Assembly (NCBI RefSeq): GCF_006385875.1 | Contig: NZ_VFSU01000034.1 | Span: forward strand, 186,001 to 250,000 | DNA: 64,000 nt | Direction of reading: 5' to 3' | DNA from: Sandaracinobacter neustonicus | GTDB taxonomy: Bacteria; Pseudomonadota; Alphaproteobacteria; Sphingomonadales; Sphingomonadaceae | Shown: positions 1-9,344 of the stretch, one piece after another | How the letters are laid out: the number at the start of each line of letters is the position of its first letter | How positions within the stretch are numbered: the first letter of the stretch is position 1 | Position numbers and translations under genes: made by a program | Notes under the pieces: generated by a model | Seen by the model: the letters and a program-made list of their open reading frames with translations, nothing else | The model's database searches: none | What the model was told of the DNA's origin: nothing

Positions 1-18
1 GAGTTCCTGATAATCCAT
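1..18 (-). CDS. ccoQ: cbb3 oxidase subunit CcoQ/FixQ, 5' end only
   Basis: Only the first six codons (M-D-Y-Q-E-L) lie in the window; the gene continues past its left edge. An ATG follows a good ribosome binding site (GAGGAG about 6 bases upstream) and lies 11 bases after the ccoO stop. In cbb3 operons the small membrane subunit CcoQ normally follows ccoO. The identification rests on gene order and on the short start; the remaining protein is not visible. Confidence 0.6.
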
Positions 19-29
19 AGCGGGTCTCC

Positions 30-758
30 TCAGCGCCGGTTCTGTTCAGGCACATAGCTGTCAAAGTCGACCAGCGTGCCCAGCATCTGCAGATAGGCGA
101 CCAGCGCATCCATCTCGGTCAGCCGCGTCGGGTCGCCGTCGAAATCGCGCGCCTGCGCCTTGGGATAGCGGCGTTGCAGGTCGGTCGGATCGGCGTTGGG
201 ATCGGCCTGCGTCTTCAGGTCGGCCAGCGCATGTTCGATCTGCTCGTCCGTATAGGGCACGCCAACTGTGCGGTTCGCCTTCAGATGCGCCGCGATGTCG
301 GCCATCTGCAGCTCCCGCTTCTTCAGGAAGGGGTAGGTCGGCATGATCGATTCCGGCACCACTTCCTGCGGGTTCGTCAGGTGCTGCACATGCCATTCAT
401 CGGAATAGCGGCCGCCCACGCGCGCCAGATCGGGGCCGGTGCGCTTCGAACCCCATTGGAAGGGGTGATCATACATGCTTTCCGCCGCAAGGCTGTAATG
501 GCCATAACGCTCCGCTTCATCGCGGAAGGGGCGGATCATCTGCGAATGGCAGGTGTAGCAGCCCTCGCGGATGTAGATGTTGCGCCCCGCCAGCTCCAGC
601 GGCGTGTAGGGGCGCACCCCTTCCACCTTCTCGATGGTGTTCTCAAGGAAGAACAGGGGCACCATCTGCACAAGGCCGCCGATCAGCACCACCACCAGCG
701 TCAGCACCGCAAGGATGGTGACGTTGCGCTCGACCTTTCCGTGATTTTCGAAAATCAT
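30..758 (-). CDS. ccoO: cbb3-type cytochrome c oxidase subunit II (CcoO)
   Basis: This 242-residue protein is the monohaem c-type subunit of the cbb3 terminal oxidase, which reduces oxygen with high affinity at the inner membrane. One N-terminal membrane anchor spans about residues 14-37 and a periplasmic domain follows. The covalent haem motif CYTCH is at residues 67-71, followed by S-Q-M-I-R-P-F, typical of CcoO; a methionine ligand is likely in the conserved I-M-P-T-Y segment. Length is normal for the family. It starts 11 bases after ccoN and is followed by ccoQ, so the order N-O-Q is the standard one. It should share the oxygen-controlled promoter upstream of ccoN. Confidence 0.97.
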   Translation of the reverse strand: MIFENHGKVERNVTILAVLTLVVVLIGGLVQMVPLFFLENTIEKVEGVRPYTPLELAGRNIYIREGCYTCHSQMIRPFRDEAERYGHYSLAAESMYDHPFQWGSKRTGPDLARVGGRYSDEWHVQHLTNPQEVVPESIMPTYPFLKKRELQMADIAAHLKANRTVGVPYTDEQIEHALADLKTQADPNADPTDLQRRYPKAQARDFDGDPTRLTEMDALVAYLQMLGTLVDFDSYVPEQNRR

Positions 759-769
759 GTCTCGCGCTC

Positions 770-2452
770 CTATTCGGCCGGCTGGGCATGCGCGGCGGCC
801 TTGGCAAAGGCGGGCGCGGCAAGCGGCTTGTCTGTTTCAGGGTTATAGGGAAGCCCGGCGTCCAGCGGCGCTTCGTCGCGCAGCCGCCCCTTTGCCGTCA
901 TCCACACGTTCCACGCCATCAGCAGCGCGCCCGCCAGATACATCACCCCGCCAAGCCAGCGGATGATGTAATAGGGGTGCATCGCCGCCACGACTTCGGC
1001 GAAGGCATACACAAGATACCCCTCGGCGTTGAATTCCCGCCACATCAGGCCCTGCATGATGCCGGCCACCCACATGGACGAGGCGTAGAGAACGATCCCC
1101 CCCATCGCGAGCCAGAAGTGCCAGTTGATCATGCGCAGCGAATACATGCGGCTCGCGCCGAACAGGCGGGGCGTCAGGAAGTAAACGCAGGCGAAGGTGA
1201 TCATGCCGTTCCAGCCCAGCGCGCCGGAATGGACATGGCCGATGGTCCAGTCGGTGTAGTGGCTGAGGCCATTCACCGCGCGGATCGACATCACCGGCCC
1301 TTCGAACGTCGCCATGCCATAGAATGCGAGCGCGGCGACGAACATGCGGATGATCGGATCGGTGCGGATCTTGTCCCATGCGCCGTCCAGCGTCATCAGG
1401 CCGTTGATCATGCCGCCCCAGCTGGGCATCCACAGCATCACCGAGAACACCATCCCCAGCGTCTGTGCCCAATCGGGCAGCGCGGTGAAGTGCAGATGGT
1501 GCGGCCCCGCCCAGATATAGAGGAAGATCAGGCTCCAGAAGTGCACGATGGACAGCCGGTAGGAATAGACCGGCTTGCCCGCCTGCTTGGGCACGAAATA
1601 ATACATCATGCCCAGGAAGCCCGCGGTCAGGAAGAAGCCCACCGCATTATGGCCATACCACCATTGCGTCAGCGCATCCTGCACGCCGGACCACACCACA
1701 TAGCTTTTGGGGCCGAAACCCACCGGCACCGCCAGATTGTTGACGATGTGCAGCATGGCAATGGTGATGATGAAGGCGAGGTAGAACCAGTTGGCCACAT
1801 AGATGTGCGGCTCCCGCCGCTTCACGATGGTGCCCACATAGACCACGAAATAAGCGACCCAGACGATGGTCAGCCACAGGTCCACATACCATTCCGGCTC
1901 GGCATATTCCTTGGACTGGGTGATGCCCAGCAGATAGCCGGTCGCCGCCAGCACGATGAACAGCTGGTAGCCCCAGAACACGAACCAGGCGAGGCCGGGC
2001 GCGAACAACTGGGTGCGGCAGGTGCGCTGCACCACCCAGAAGCTGGTGGCGATCAGCGCATTGCCGCCAAAGGCGAAAATCACCGCAGAGGTGTGCAGCG
2101 GCCGCAAACGCCCGAAGCTCGTCCACTCCAGCCCCAGATTCAGCACCGGCCACGCCAGCTGAGCGGCAATCACCACCCCCACCAGCAGCCCGGCAATGCC
2201 CCAGAACACCGTGGCGATCACCCCGGCCTTGATCACGCCGTCATAATAACCGCCATTGTTGGTATCCGGCAGCAACCAGCCGCCATTGGGGTCCGGCTTC
2301 AGCCGCCCCACCGTGGTTGCAACCGCCAAGATGCAGGCGATCAATATGATCACCCCATGAATCGCGAACCCGGCGCTCGTCGCCGTCGCAATCATGAACA
2401 GCGACAGGATCCCGAACAGCAGATAGGCGCCGGCTGAGAAGAAGGCTGACAT
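770..2452 (-). CDS. ccoN: cbb3-type cytochrome c oxidase subunit I (CcoN)
   Basis: The 560-residue catalytic subunit of the cbb3 haem-copper oxidase binds haem b, haem b3 and CuB and pumps protons. The protein is almost entirely membrane helices. Expected metal ligands are visible: His120 (H-T-S-A-V-I-F), His268 in W-Y-G-H-N-A-V, the His318-His319 pair in A-G-P-H-H-L-H, and His406/His408 in I-G-H-V-H-S-G. It is slightly long for CcoN because of an extra N-terminal helix region. It is the first gene of the operon, and an FNR/FixK-type box lies about 90 bases upstream, which predicts induction under low oxygen. Confidence 0.97.
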   Translation of the reverse strand: MSAFFSAGAYLLFGILSLFMIATATSAGFAIHGVIILIACILAVATTVGRLKPDPNGGWLLPDTNNGGYYDGVIKAGVIATVFWGIAGLLVGVVIAAQLAWPVLNLGLEWTSFGRLRPLHTSAVIFAFGGNALIATSFWVVQRTCRTQLFAPGLAWFVFWGYQLFIVLAATGYLLGITQSKEYAEPEWYVDLWLTIVWVAYFVVYVGTIVKRREPHIYVANWFYLAFIITIAMLHIVNNLAVPVGFGPKSYVVWSGVQDALTQWWYGHNAVGFFLTAGFLGMMYYFVPKQAGKPVYSYRLSIVHFWSLIFLYIWAGPHHLHFTALPDWAQTLGMVFSVMLWMPSWGGMINGLMTLDGAWDKIRTDPIIRMFVAALAFYGMATFEGPVMSIRAVNGLSHYTDWTIGHVHSGALGWNGMITFACVYFLTPRLFGASRMYSLRMINWHFWLAMGGIVLYASSMWVAGIMQGLMWREFNAEGYLVYAFAEVVAAMHPYYIIRWLGGVMYLAGALLMAWNVWMTAKGRLRDEAPLDAGLPYNPETDKPLAAPAFAKAAAHAQPAE

Positions 2453-2540
2453 GTCTCTTTCGCCCTGACCAAGTTGATTCTCACCCGGATGCCCCCGGAT
2501 GTTTCAGGCTGCTCTTTCGGGCTGTTTAGGCAAAGGCGCT

Positions 2541-2554
2541 TTGATTCCGGTCAA
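2541..2554 (-). promoter_or_regulatory. FNR/FixK-type anaerobox upstream of ccoN
   Basis: The sequence TTGAT-TCCG-GTCAA matches the TTGAY-N4-RTCAA consensus of FNR, FixK and Anr regulators at every specified position. Its centre lies about 95 bases upstream of the ccoN ATG, which leaves room for a class II promoter with the box near -41. The only adjacent downstream gene on that strand is ccoN, a classic target. Which regulator binds (FnrL or FixK) cannot be told here. Confidence 0.85.
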
Positions 2555-2599
2555 ATGGCGGGCGGTGTTGTGGGTGGTGGTTTTGCCTCCGGCGGGGCG

Positions 2600-3150
2600 G
2601 GCTCTGCCCTCCACCCGGCAGGGAAATGATTTCCCTGCACCCTCCAAGTTTGCGTTGTGCCAAAACTCCAACGCCGTTTGAGTGATGAGAGATTTGATTG
2701 CCTGCGGCGCTACCTTACTCTCTCCCCCTGCAAGGGGGAGAGTAGGAGAGGGGGTGTCACCGGTTGGCCTGATCCACCGACATCCCGACAAGCGCAACGA
2801 AAAGCGCCGCAGGCAGCAACCGGCTTCACCCGTTCATACATCGTCACCCCGGATCAAGTCCGGGGTGACGGGTGTGTTGGCGGAAAGGTTGGCGGCTTTG
2901 TCGGGGGCCTTCGACAAGCTCAGGCTGAGCGGGTGGCGATGCTGTGGGTGTGGGGAGGACGGTGGATCAGGCCCGGCGTTGCTCCCCTCTCTCCACCTCT
3001 CTCCCCAACGAAGAGAGAGAGCCTGTAGCGCCGCAGGCAATCGAATCCGATCACCTCCACAGCGTGACAGGTGGGCCGCAACGCAAAGTCAGAGGGTGCA
3101 GGGAAATCATTTCCCTGCCGGGTTCCAAGGGCAGAGCCCTTGGCCGCCGG
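2600..3150. repeat. Composite palindromic repeat, copy A (both ends present)
   Basis: This gene-free stretch between ccoN and the efflux channel gene is filled by a composite repeat. At 2618-2638 and 3098-3118 lie two copies of a 21-base palindrome (arms GCAGGGAAAT and ATTTCCCTGC around one base). Inside are a C/G hairpin at 2720-2742 (CTCTCCCCC, loop TGCAA, GGGGGAGAG), a 12-base-stem hairpin at 2842-2870 (CGTCACCCCGGA, loop TCAAG), and a separate short repeat at 2909-2932 beginning CTTCGACAAGCTCAGG. The right half repeats the left in inverted order. A last hairpin (CCAAGGGC-AGA-GCCCTTGG) lies at about 3125-3143, near the stop of the next gene. Open frames here are not credible genes. Confidence 0.85.
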
Positions 3151-3170
3151 AGGCCCCCCAACCAACCGCC

Positions 3171-4582
3171 TCACCCCAAAGGCGCAGGCGGTAGCCCCCC
3201 GCCCAGCGCGGCATAGAGCGCGGCCAGATTGTCCAGTTCCTGCCGCCTCAGCGAGATCAGCGATTGTTCGGCAGTGAACAAATTCCGTTCGGCGTCCAGC
3301 ACTTCCAGATAGTTGGCGACGCCTTCGCGGTAGCGGATGCGGGCCAGCCGGGCGATCTGGCGCTGGGCTTCGGTGGCGCGTTGCTGGGCGGCGACTTCTT
3401 CGGCGAGGTGCTGCCGCCCGGCGAGGCCGTTGGAGACTTCGCGGAACGCCTGTTGCACGGTGTTTTCGTAGGTGGCGACGGCAATGTCTTCGCGGGCGAC
3501 GGCGACGCTGAGATTGCCCTTGCGGCGGCCCCAATCGAAGATCGGCAGGTCGATGCTGGGGCCGAACGCCCATGTGAGGCCGTTGTTGGTGAACAGGCCG
3601 GACAGTTCGGACGAGGCATAGCCGAGATTGCCCGTGAGAGAGATGGAGGGGAAGAAGGCGGCGCGGGCGGCCCCCACATTGGCACGGGCGGCTTTCAACT
3701 GCTCTTCGGCGGCCATGATATCGGGCCGGGCGGTCAGCAGGTCGGACGGCATCCGCGCGGCGAGCGGTTGCAACGGCTGCTGCGCGCTCAGTGGCAGGGC
3801 GTCTGGCATATCGTCCGGCAGCCTGCCGCCGATCAGCATCAGCACACTGTTGCGGGCTTCGGTGCGGGCCAGCTTCAGCGCGGCGAGTTCGGTTTCAGCC
3901 TGCGTCAGCAGCGATTCGGCCTGCCGCCAGTCCAGCGCGGAGGTGACGCCCGCGTCCAGCCGGCGCTTGGCGATGCGCAGCCCGTCTTCACGGCTTTTCA
4001 GCGTGGCTTCGGCCAGCGCGATGCGTTCTTCCGCTTCCCGCGCCATATAATAGCTGCCAGCGAGGTTGCGGATCAGCGTCAGCCGCGCGGCGCGTTCGCC
4101 TTCCACGGTGGCGAAATACTGGCTGCGGGCGGCGGCCGTCATGTTGGGACGCGGCCCCAGAAATCCAGTTCGAAGGCGGGCACCGCCACGCCGACGGAGG
4201 CACGGTTGCCGGTGAACGGCTCGCCGCCGGTATCCACCCCGGCGACACGGCTGCGCGTGGCGCCCGCAGAGGCGGCGACCCCCGGCAGCTGGTCTGCACC
4301 CTGAATACGATAAAGGCCGCGCGCCTCGTCGATGCGGGCTATGGCGACAGCGAGATCGCGGTTCCGCTCCAGCGCCAGCCCGATCAGCTGGCGCAGCCGG
4401 GGATCGGGGAAGAAGGCTTCATAGCCGATTGCAGTGGCGGGCATGGCCCCGGCCGGGTCCGGCGCGGCTTCGGGGGCATACCAATCCGCCGATGTCGCCA
4501 GCGGTTCCGGGCGCTTGTGGTCAGGGGCGAAGCTGCACCCGGCGAGCAGAACCGCCAGCAGGGGGATCAGGCGCTTAGTCAT
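3171..4582 (-). pseudogene. RND efflux outer-membrane channel (OprM/NodT family), frameshifted
   Basis: This is the third gene of an RND efflux operon, encoding the TolC-like outer-membrane lipoprotein channel. It reads as two frames. The N-terminal part (4139-4582) starts M-T-K-R-L-I-P, has a lipobox L-L-A-G-C, and runs to F-W-G-R-V before P-T and a stop. The C-terminal part (3171-4142) resumes at T-A-A-A-R-S-Q-Y-F, exactly where the family continues after W-G-R-V. Adding one base near 4143-4150 restores a single frame of about 470 residues, the usual length. The pieces overlap at ATGA, so coupled translation of two half-proteins is possible, though a split channel is unlikely to work. Either a true mutation or a sequencing error. 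The start overlaps the end of the pump gene by eight bases. Confidence 0.85.
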
Positions 4583-7500
4583 GGTGCGCACCCCCGCTGC
4601 CAAAGTCGGAACCGGGCGGGGCCTTGGGCGGAACCCCTTCCTTGCCCAGCCAGCGGCGGACGGAGAGGTAAAACACCGGGATGAAGAACACGCCCAGCAG
4701 GGTCGCGCCCAGCATACCGCCGATCACCCCGGTGCCGACGGCGATGCGGCTGGCCGCGCCCGCGCCGCTGGCCATGAACAGCGGGATCATACCGCCGATG
4801 AAGGCGAGCGAGGTCATGATAATGGGCCGCAGCCGCATGCGAACGGCACTCAGCGTGGCGTCCAGCGGCTTCTTGCCGTGATTCTCCTCCTCGATGGCGA
4901 ATTCCACGATCAGGATGGCGTTCTTGGCAGACAGGCCGATGATGGCGATCAGGCCGACGTTGAAATAGACATCCGCCGAAAGTCCGCGTGTCATCGTCAG
5001 CAAAATCGCCCCCAGCACGCCCAGCGGCACCACCAGCAACACGGACACCGGGATCGACCAGCTTTCATACAGCGCCGCCAGCAGCAGGAAGACGATCAGG
5101 AACGACAGCCCCAGCAGCAGCCCGATCTGGCCGCCGGCCTGTTTTTCCTCGAAGCTGATGCCCGTCCATTCATAGGCGAAGCCCTGCGGCAGGGCGGTGG
5201 CGAGCCGCTCCATTTCCGTCATCGCTTCGCCGGTGGCGCGGCCGGGCGCGGCCATGCCGGAGATCGTCATGGAGGGATAGCCATTGTAGCGTTGCAACTG
5301 CTGTGGGCCGGAAATCCATTCCACCTGCGTGAAGCTGCCGAACGGCACCATGTTGCCGGCGCTGTTGCGCACCTTCAGCGCCAATATGTCCTGCGGCGTC
5401 ATGCGATAGGGCGCATCGGCCTTCAGCAGCACCCGCAGGATGCGGCCTTCATAGGCGAAATCATTCGCATAGGCAGACCCGAAGGCAATGGCGAGCGTGG
5501 CGTTCACATCCGCCACCTGCAAGCCCAGCGCCCGCGCCTTTACCCGGTCGATCGTGACGCGCAATTGCGGCGCGGCTTCCTGCCCCTCAGGCCGCACGCC
5601 GGTCAGGATCGGGCTCTGGCTGGCCGCACCCAGCAGCTGGTTGCGCGCCATCAGCAGCGCATCCGGCCCCATGCCGCCCACATCCTTCAACTTGAACGAA
5701 AAGCCGCTGGAGTTGCCAAGCGCCGCGATGGGCGGCGGGGTCAGCGCGAACACGAAGGCCTGACGGATCTGCGAGAAGGCCATATTGGCCTGCCCCAGCA
5801 GCGAATGTGCCTTATCGGCCTCGGCCGTGCGCTCGTGCCATGGCTTCAGGGCGGTGAACACCATGGCGTTGGCCTGCCCCTGCCCGAAGAAGCTGAAGCC
5901 GCGCACCGCCACCACATTCTGGATGGCCTCCTGCTTGCCATAGTGGGCCGTCACCTGATCCACGGCTTCGTCCGTGCGCGGGCGGGTCGCCCCGGACGGC
6001 GCCTGAACCACGGTGAACAGCACGCCCTGATCCTCTTCCGGCAGGAAGCCGCCGGGCAGCCGCCCGAACAGGATCGCCGTCAGCCCCGCCATCAGCAGGA
6101 ACACCGCCAGCCAGCGCAGCGGCGCGCCCAGCATATGCCCCACCCGGCCCTGATAGCCCTTGGTCACCCGATCGAACCAGTTGTTGAAGCCGTCGAAGAA
6201 GCGCCGGACCGCCCCACGCGGGGCATCCGGGTCGCGCGGTTCGTGCGGCTTCAGGAAGGTGGCGCAGAGTGCCGGCGTCAGCGTCAACGCCAGCAGGGCG
6301 GAAAAGCCGATGGAGACGATCAGCGTCACGGCGAACTGGCGATAGATCGCCCCGGTGGAGCCGGGGAAGAAGCTCATCGGCACGAACACCGCCATCAGCA
6401 CCAGCGTGATGCCGACAATGGCCGAGGTGATCTGCCCCATCGCCTTCTGCGTCGCCTCGCGCGGGGGCAGATGCTCCTCCGTCATGATGCGCTCGACATT
6501 CTCGATCACCACGATGGCGTCATCGACCAATATGCCGATGGCCAGCACCATGGCGAACAGGGTCAGCACGTTGATGGTGAAGCCGAAGGCCGCCAGCCCA
6601 AGGCAGGCCCCCAGCAGGGCGATGGGCACGACGATGGTGGGAATCAGCGTGGCGCGCCAGCTTTGCAGGAACAGGAACATCACCAGAAACACCAGCAACA
6701 CCGCTTCGAACAGCGTTTTCACCACCTCCTTGATGGATTCAGAGATGAAGGGCGTGGTGTCGTACGGAACGGACCATGTGATATCCGCCGGGAAGGTGCG
6801 GGACAGTTCGTCCATCCGCGCCTTCACCCCTTCAGCGGTGGCGATGGCGTTGGCCCCGGTGGATTGCTGCACGGCGATGATGGCGACGGGCTTGCCGTCC
6901 AGCGTCGCCTTGGTGTCATAGCTGGCGGCCCCCATTTCCACCTTTGCGACATCGCCCAGCGTCACGGTGGAGCCATCCGGGTTGGCGCGCAGGATGATCC
7001 CGGCGAACTGTTCGGCGGAGGAAAAGCGCCCCTGCGTCAGGATGGTGGCGTTCAGCTCGGTGCCGCGCGCCAGCGGCAGGTCGCCCAACTGGCCGCCGGG
7101 GCTCTGGCTGTTCTGCTCCTGCACGGCGGCCAGCGCGTCCGCGGCAGACATGCGGAAGTTCGCCAGCCGTTCGGGGTCCAGCCAGATGCGCATGGCATAA
7201 GGCGATCCGAACAACTGCACATTGCCCACGCCATGCACCCGGCGAAGCTCATCCACCACGCGGGCGTTGGCGAAATTGCCCAGATCCTCGACGTTGTTCG
7301 CGCCGCCCTTCGATCCGATCGCCACCAGCAACAGGAAGCCCGCATTGGCCTGCTGCACCGGGATGCCCTGCCGCCGCACATCTTCGGGCAGGCGGGGTTC
7401 CACCAGCGTCAGCTTGTTCTGGACGTCCATCTGCGCCACATCGATATCGGTGCCGGATTCGAAGGTGGCGGTGATGGTGCCCACGCCGTTCGCGCCGGAG

Positions 7501-7745
7501 GTGGAGGCCATGTAGAGCAGCCCCTCCACCCCGTTCAGCTCCTGCTCGATCACCTGCGTCACGGATTGTTCCACCGTGGTCGCGTCCGCGCCCGGATAGG
7601 TGGCGGTGATGGTGAGCGACGGCGGCGCGACGTCTGGATATTGCTCGATCGGCAGGCTGTAGAGCGCGATTGCCCCCACCAGCGAAATCAGCAGCGCCAC
7701 CACCCATGCGAAGATCGGGCGGCCGATGAAGAAACCGGAGAACAT
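4575..7745 (-). CDS. RND multidrug efflux pump, inner-membrane permease (AcrB/MexB type)
   Basis: A 1056-residue HAE1-family RND transporter, the proton-driven pump of a tripartite drug efflux system. Twelve membrane helices and two large periplasmic loops are in the expected places. The proton-relay aspartates are at 408-409 (G-I-L-V-D-D-A), and the partner lysine is in the helix G-L-S-A-K-N-A-I-L-I near residue 940. Length matches AcrB. It starts three bases after the adaptor gene and overlaps the channel gene at its end, so all three are one transcriptional unit. Substrates cannot be read from the sequence. Confidence 0.95.
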   Translation of the reverse strand: MFSGFFIGRPIFAWVVALLISLVGAIALYSLPIEQYPDVAPPSLTITATYPGADATTVEQSVTQVIEQELNGVEGLLYMASTSGANGVGTITATFESGTDIDVAQMDVQNKLTLVEPRLPEDVRRQGIPVQQANAGFLLLVAIGSKGGANNVEDLGNFANARVVDELRRVHGVGNVQLFGSPYAMRIWLDPERLANFRMSAADALAAVQEQNSQSPGGQLGDLPLARGTELNATILTQGRFSSAEQFAGIILRANPDGSTVTLGDVAKVEMGAASYDTKATLDGKPVAIIAVQQSTGANAIATAEGVKARMDELSRTFPADITWSVPYDTTPFISESIKEVVKTLFEAVLLVFLVMFLFLQSWRATLIPTIVVPIALLGACLGLAAFGFTINVLTLFAMVLAIGILVDDAIVVIENVERIMTEEHLPPREATQKAMGQITSAIVGITLVLMAVFVPMSFFPGSTGAIYRQFAVTLIVSIGFSALLALTLTPALCATFLKPHEPRDPDAPRGAVRRFFDGFNNWFDRVTKGYQGRVGHMLGAPLRWLAVFLLMAGLTAILFGRLPGGFLPEEDQGVLFTVVQAPSGATRPRTDEAVDQVTAHYGKQEAIQNVVAVRGFSFFGQGQANAMVFTALKPWHERTAEADKAHSLLGQANMAFSQIRQAFVFALTPPPIAALGNSSGFSFKLKDVGGMGPDALLMARNQLLGAASQSPILTGVRPEGQEAAPQLRVTIDRVKARALGLQVADVNATLAIAFGSAYANDFAYEGRILRVLLKADAPYRMTPQDILALKVRNSAGNMVPFGSFTQVEWISGPQQLQRYNGYPSMTISGMAAPGRATGEAMTEMERLATALPQGFAYEWTGISFEEKQAGGQIGLLLGLSFLIVFLLLAALYESWSIPVSVLLVVPLGVLGAILLTMTRGLSADVYFNVGLIAIIGLSAKNAILIVEFAIEEENHGKKPLDATLSAVRMRLRPIIMTSLAFIGGMIPLFMASGAGAASRIAVGTGVIGGMLGATLLGVFFIPVFYLSVRRWLGKEGVPPKAPPGSDFGSGGAHHD

Positions 7746-7748
7746 GGC

Positions 7749-8939
7749 TTAGTTCGCCCCGGCCGGAGCTGCCTGATTCGCGCCCGCCTGATTCTGGCCA
7801 GCCTGCCCCGGCACGGGCTTCGGCGGGGCGATGCGCACCGTCATGCCGGGCTGCTGCACCTTCTGCCCGCCGTCCACGATCACCCGTTCGCCCGGCTTCA
7901 GTCCAGACAGCACCACCCATTGCGAACCGCGCAGGTCGCCCAGTTGCACCGGCCTGGCCTCTGCCTTGTTATCGGCCGTCACCACCAGCACCGCGCCGCC
8001 GCGCGGCCCCACCTGCACCGCGCGCTGCGGCACCAGAATGGTGTTGGAACGGGTGCCCGCGAACACCCGCGCCCGCACGAACTGGCCGGGCAGCAGGATC
8101 GCGCCGGGGTTGGGGAATTCCGCGCGCAGCGCCGCTGCCCCGGTGGATTCGTCGAAGGCGAGATCAAAGAAATCCAGCCGCCCCGTCTGCGCGAAGATGG
8201 TGCCATCCTCCAGCTGCAGCTCCACCCGCGTATGCCCCACGCCCGGCGCCTTCAGAGCGCCGGATGCGATGTCGCGCCGGATGGCGATGAACTCCGAGCT
8301 GGATTGGGAGAAGTTCACGAAAATGGGATTCACCTGCTCGATCACCGTCAGCAGCGTGCCCTCGCCGGCGTTCACCAGCGCCCCTTCCGTCACCTGCGCC
8401 CGCCCGGCCCGGCCCGAAATCGGGGCGGTCACCGTGGCATAGCTCAGGTTCAGCCGCGCCGATTCCACCTGCGCGCGGGCCTGTAACACATCCGCATCCG
8501 CCTGCCCCAGCCGGGCCACGGCGGCGTCATATTCCTGCTTGCTGATCGCCTGATCCGTCAGCAGCGGCCGGTAACGGTCCACATCCTGCCGGGCGTTGCG
8601 CGCCGTCGCTTCCGCGCGCTGTGCCTGCGCCAGCGCCGCGGACAGGCTGGCCTGCAACTCCCGCGGATCGATCGCGAACAGCGGCTGCCCGGCGCGCACA
8701 TCACTGCCTTCCTCGTACAGCCGCCGCGCGACGATCCCCGTCACCCGCGCCCGCACTTCCGCCGTGCGCACGGCCTGCACCCGGCCGGGCACTTCGATCA
8801 CATTGTCGATGGTGCCCGCCCGCACCGTTTCCACCGAGACTTCAGGCGGCGGCATCTGCGGCTGTTCGGCCCCCGAACAGGCGGCAACAGCCGTCAGCAG
8901 CGCGAGGGCGGAGATCCGGCACAGCTTGTCCAGGCCCAT
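7749..8939 (-). CDS. RND efflux periplasmic adaptor subunit (MexA/AcrA type)
   Basis: The membrane-fusion protein joins the RND pump to its outer-membrane channel. The chosen start (396 residues) gives a lipoprotein signal ending A-V-A-A-C (lipobox), so it is anchored to the inner membrane by lipid. After it come a lipoyl-like half motif, a coiled-coil hairpin (about 100-150), the second lipoyl half with A-P-I-S-G-R-A-G, and a beta-barrel. A longer frame to 9059 exists but begins without a signal peptide and would start ahead of the likely promoter. It is the first gene of the operon, controlled by the promoter and operator at 9020-9059. Confidence 0.93.
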   Translation of the reverse strand: MGLDKLCRISALALLTAVAACSGAEQPQMPPPEVSVETVRAGTIDNVIEVPGRVQAVRTAEVRARVTGIVARRLYEEGSDVRAGQPLFAIDPRELQASLSAALAQAQRAEATARNARQDVDRYRPLLTDQAISKQEYDAAVARLGQADADVLQARAQVESARLNLSYATVTAPISGRAGRAQVTEGALVNAGEGTLLTVIEQVNPIFVNFSQSSSEFIAIRRDIASGALKAPGVGHTRVELQLEDGTIFAQTGRLDFFDLAFDESTGAAALRAEFPNPGAILLPGQFVRARVFAGTRSNTILVPQRAVQVGPRGGAVLVVTADNKAEARPVQLGDLRGSQWVVLSGLKPGERVIVDGGQKVQQPGMTVRIAPPKPVPGQAGQNQAGANQAAPAGAN

Positions 8940-9019
8940 CGGTGAAACCCCCGTCCATTTGTGCGTTTTTGTGAACCCGGTCATCCCTCGCGAGGTGCCG
9001 GGCTGCCCCCGAAGCGTCA

Positions 9020-9059
9020 ACCCACGCGTGGGTATAGCAGCTATTCCAGCACGACTCAA
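9020..9059 (-). promoter_or_regulatory. Promoter with palindromic operator for the efflux operon
   Basis: On the minus strand a -35 hexamer TTGAGT (9054-9059) is followed after exactly 17 bases by a -10 hexamer TATACC (9031-9036). A perfect 14-base palindrome, ACCCACGCGTGGGT (9020-9033), overlaps the end of the -10 element and the expected start of transcription. This is where a TetR- or MarR-type repressor would block the promoter. It lies about 80 bases before the adaptor gene. No regulator gene is next to the operon. Confidence 0.6.
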
Positions 9060-9099
9060 ATTGCGTCGCCGACAGGAAGCAGATGGCCCCGGCCCTGTG

Positions 9100-9229
9100 C
9101 ATGGGCGCGCGAAAGGTGAAGCGTGATTGCACGATGAAATTGGCCACCGCAGACATCACGCAGACCAGCCCCCACCACCCCGAAACGGATGATGCGGGCG
9201 AGTTCGGCACGGTGAGACTGCAACGGCAT
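9100..9229 (-). pseudogene. Remnant of a GtrA-like membrane protein
   Basis: An ATG at 9229 has an excellent ribosome binding site (AGGAGG, 4 bases before it) and begins a frame containing R-I-I-R-F-G-V-V-G, the typical start of GtrA-family flippase partners. The likeness then stops and continues in another frame with S-A-V-A-N-F-I-V-Q-S-R-F-T-F, which resembles the family's central helix end. About 40 residues between these parts are missing. The pattern suggests a gene reduced by deletion and frameshift. The match is by eye and short. Confidence 0.45.
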
Positions 9230-9344
9230 CGCCCCTCCTGTCGCCTTTGGCCATAGCCGTTCGGCCCCGTGCGATCAAACGACTTTGCTGCAATGCGGCA
9301 GGCAAGGATCGCAAACGAACCATAGCGGCACTTGCTCTCGCCAC

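Noticed and set aside
2453-2480. A second FNR half-site (TTGAT near 2474)
   Set aside because: Only one half matches; the partner half is unrelated, unlike the complete site at 2541-2554.
2657-3194. Several open frames inside the repeat regions (also at 13, 42.7, 58.6 and 63.8 kb)
   Set aside because: They are translations of repeats; runs such as G-N-D-F-P-A and H-P-G-L-D-P-G-S recur with the palindromes and are not genes.
4434-8486. A 1350-codon open frame on the plus strand
   Set aside because: It lies antisense to the efflux pump and adaptor genes. GC-rich codon bias opens this frame; the protein is rich in H, R, Q and G and fits no family.
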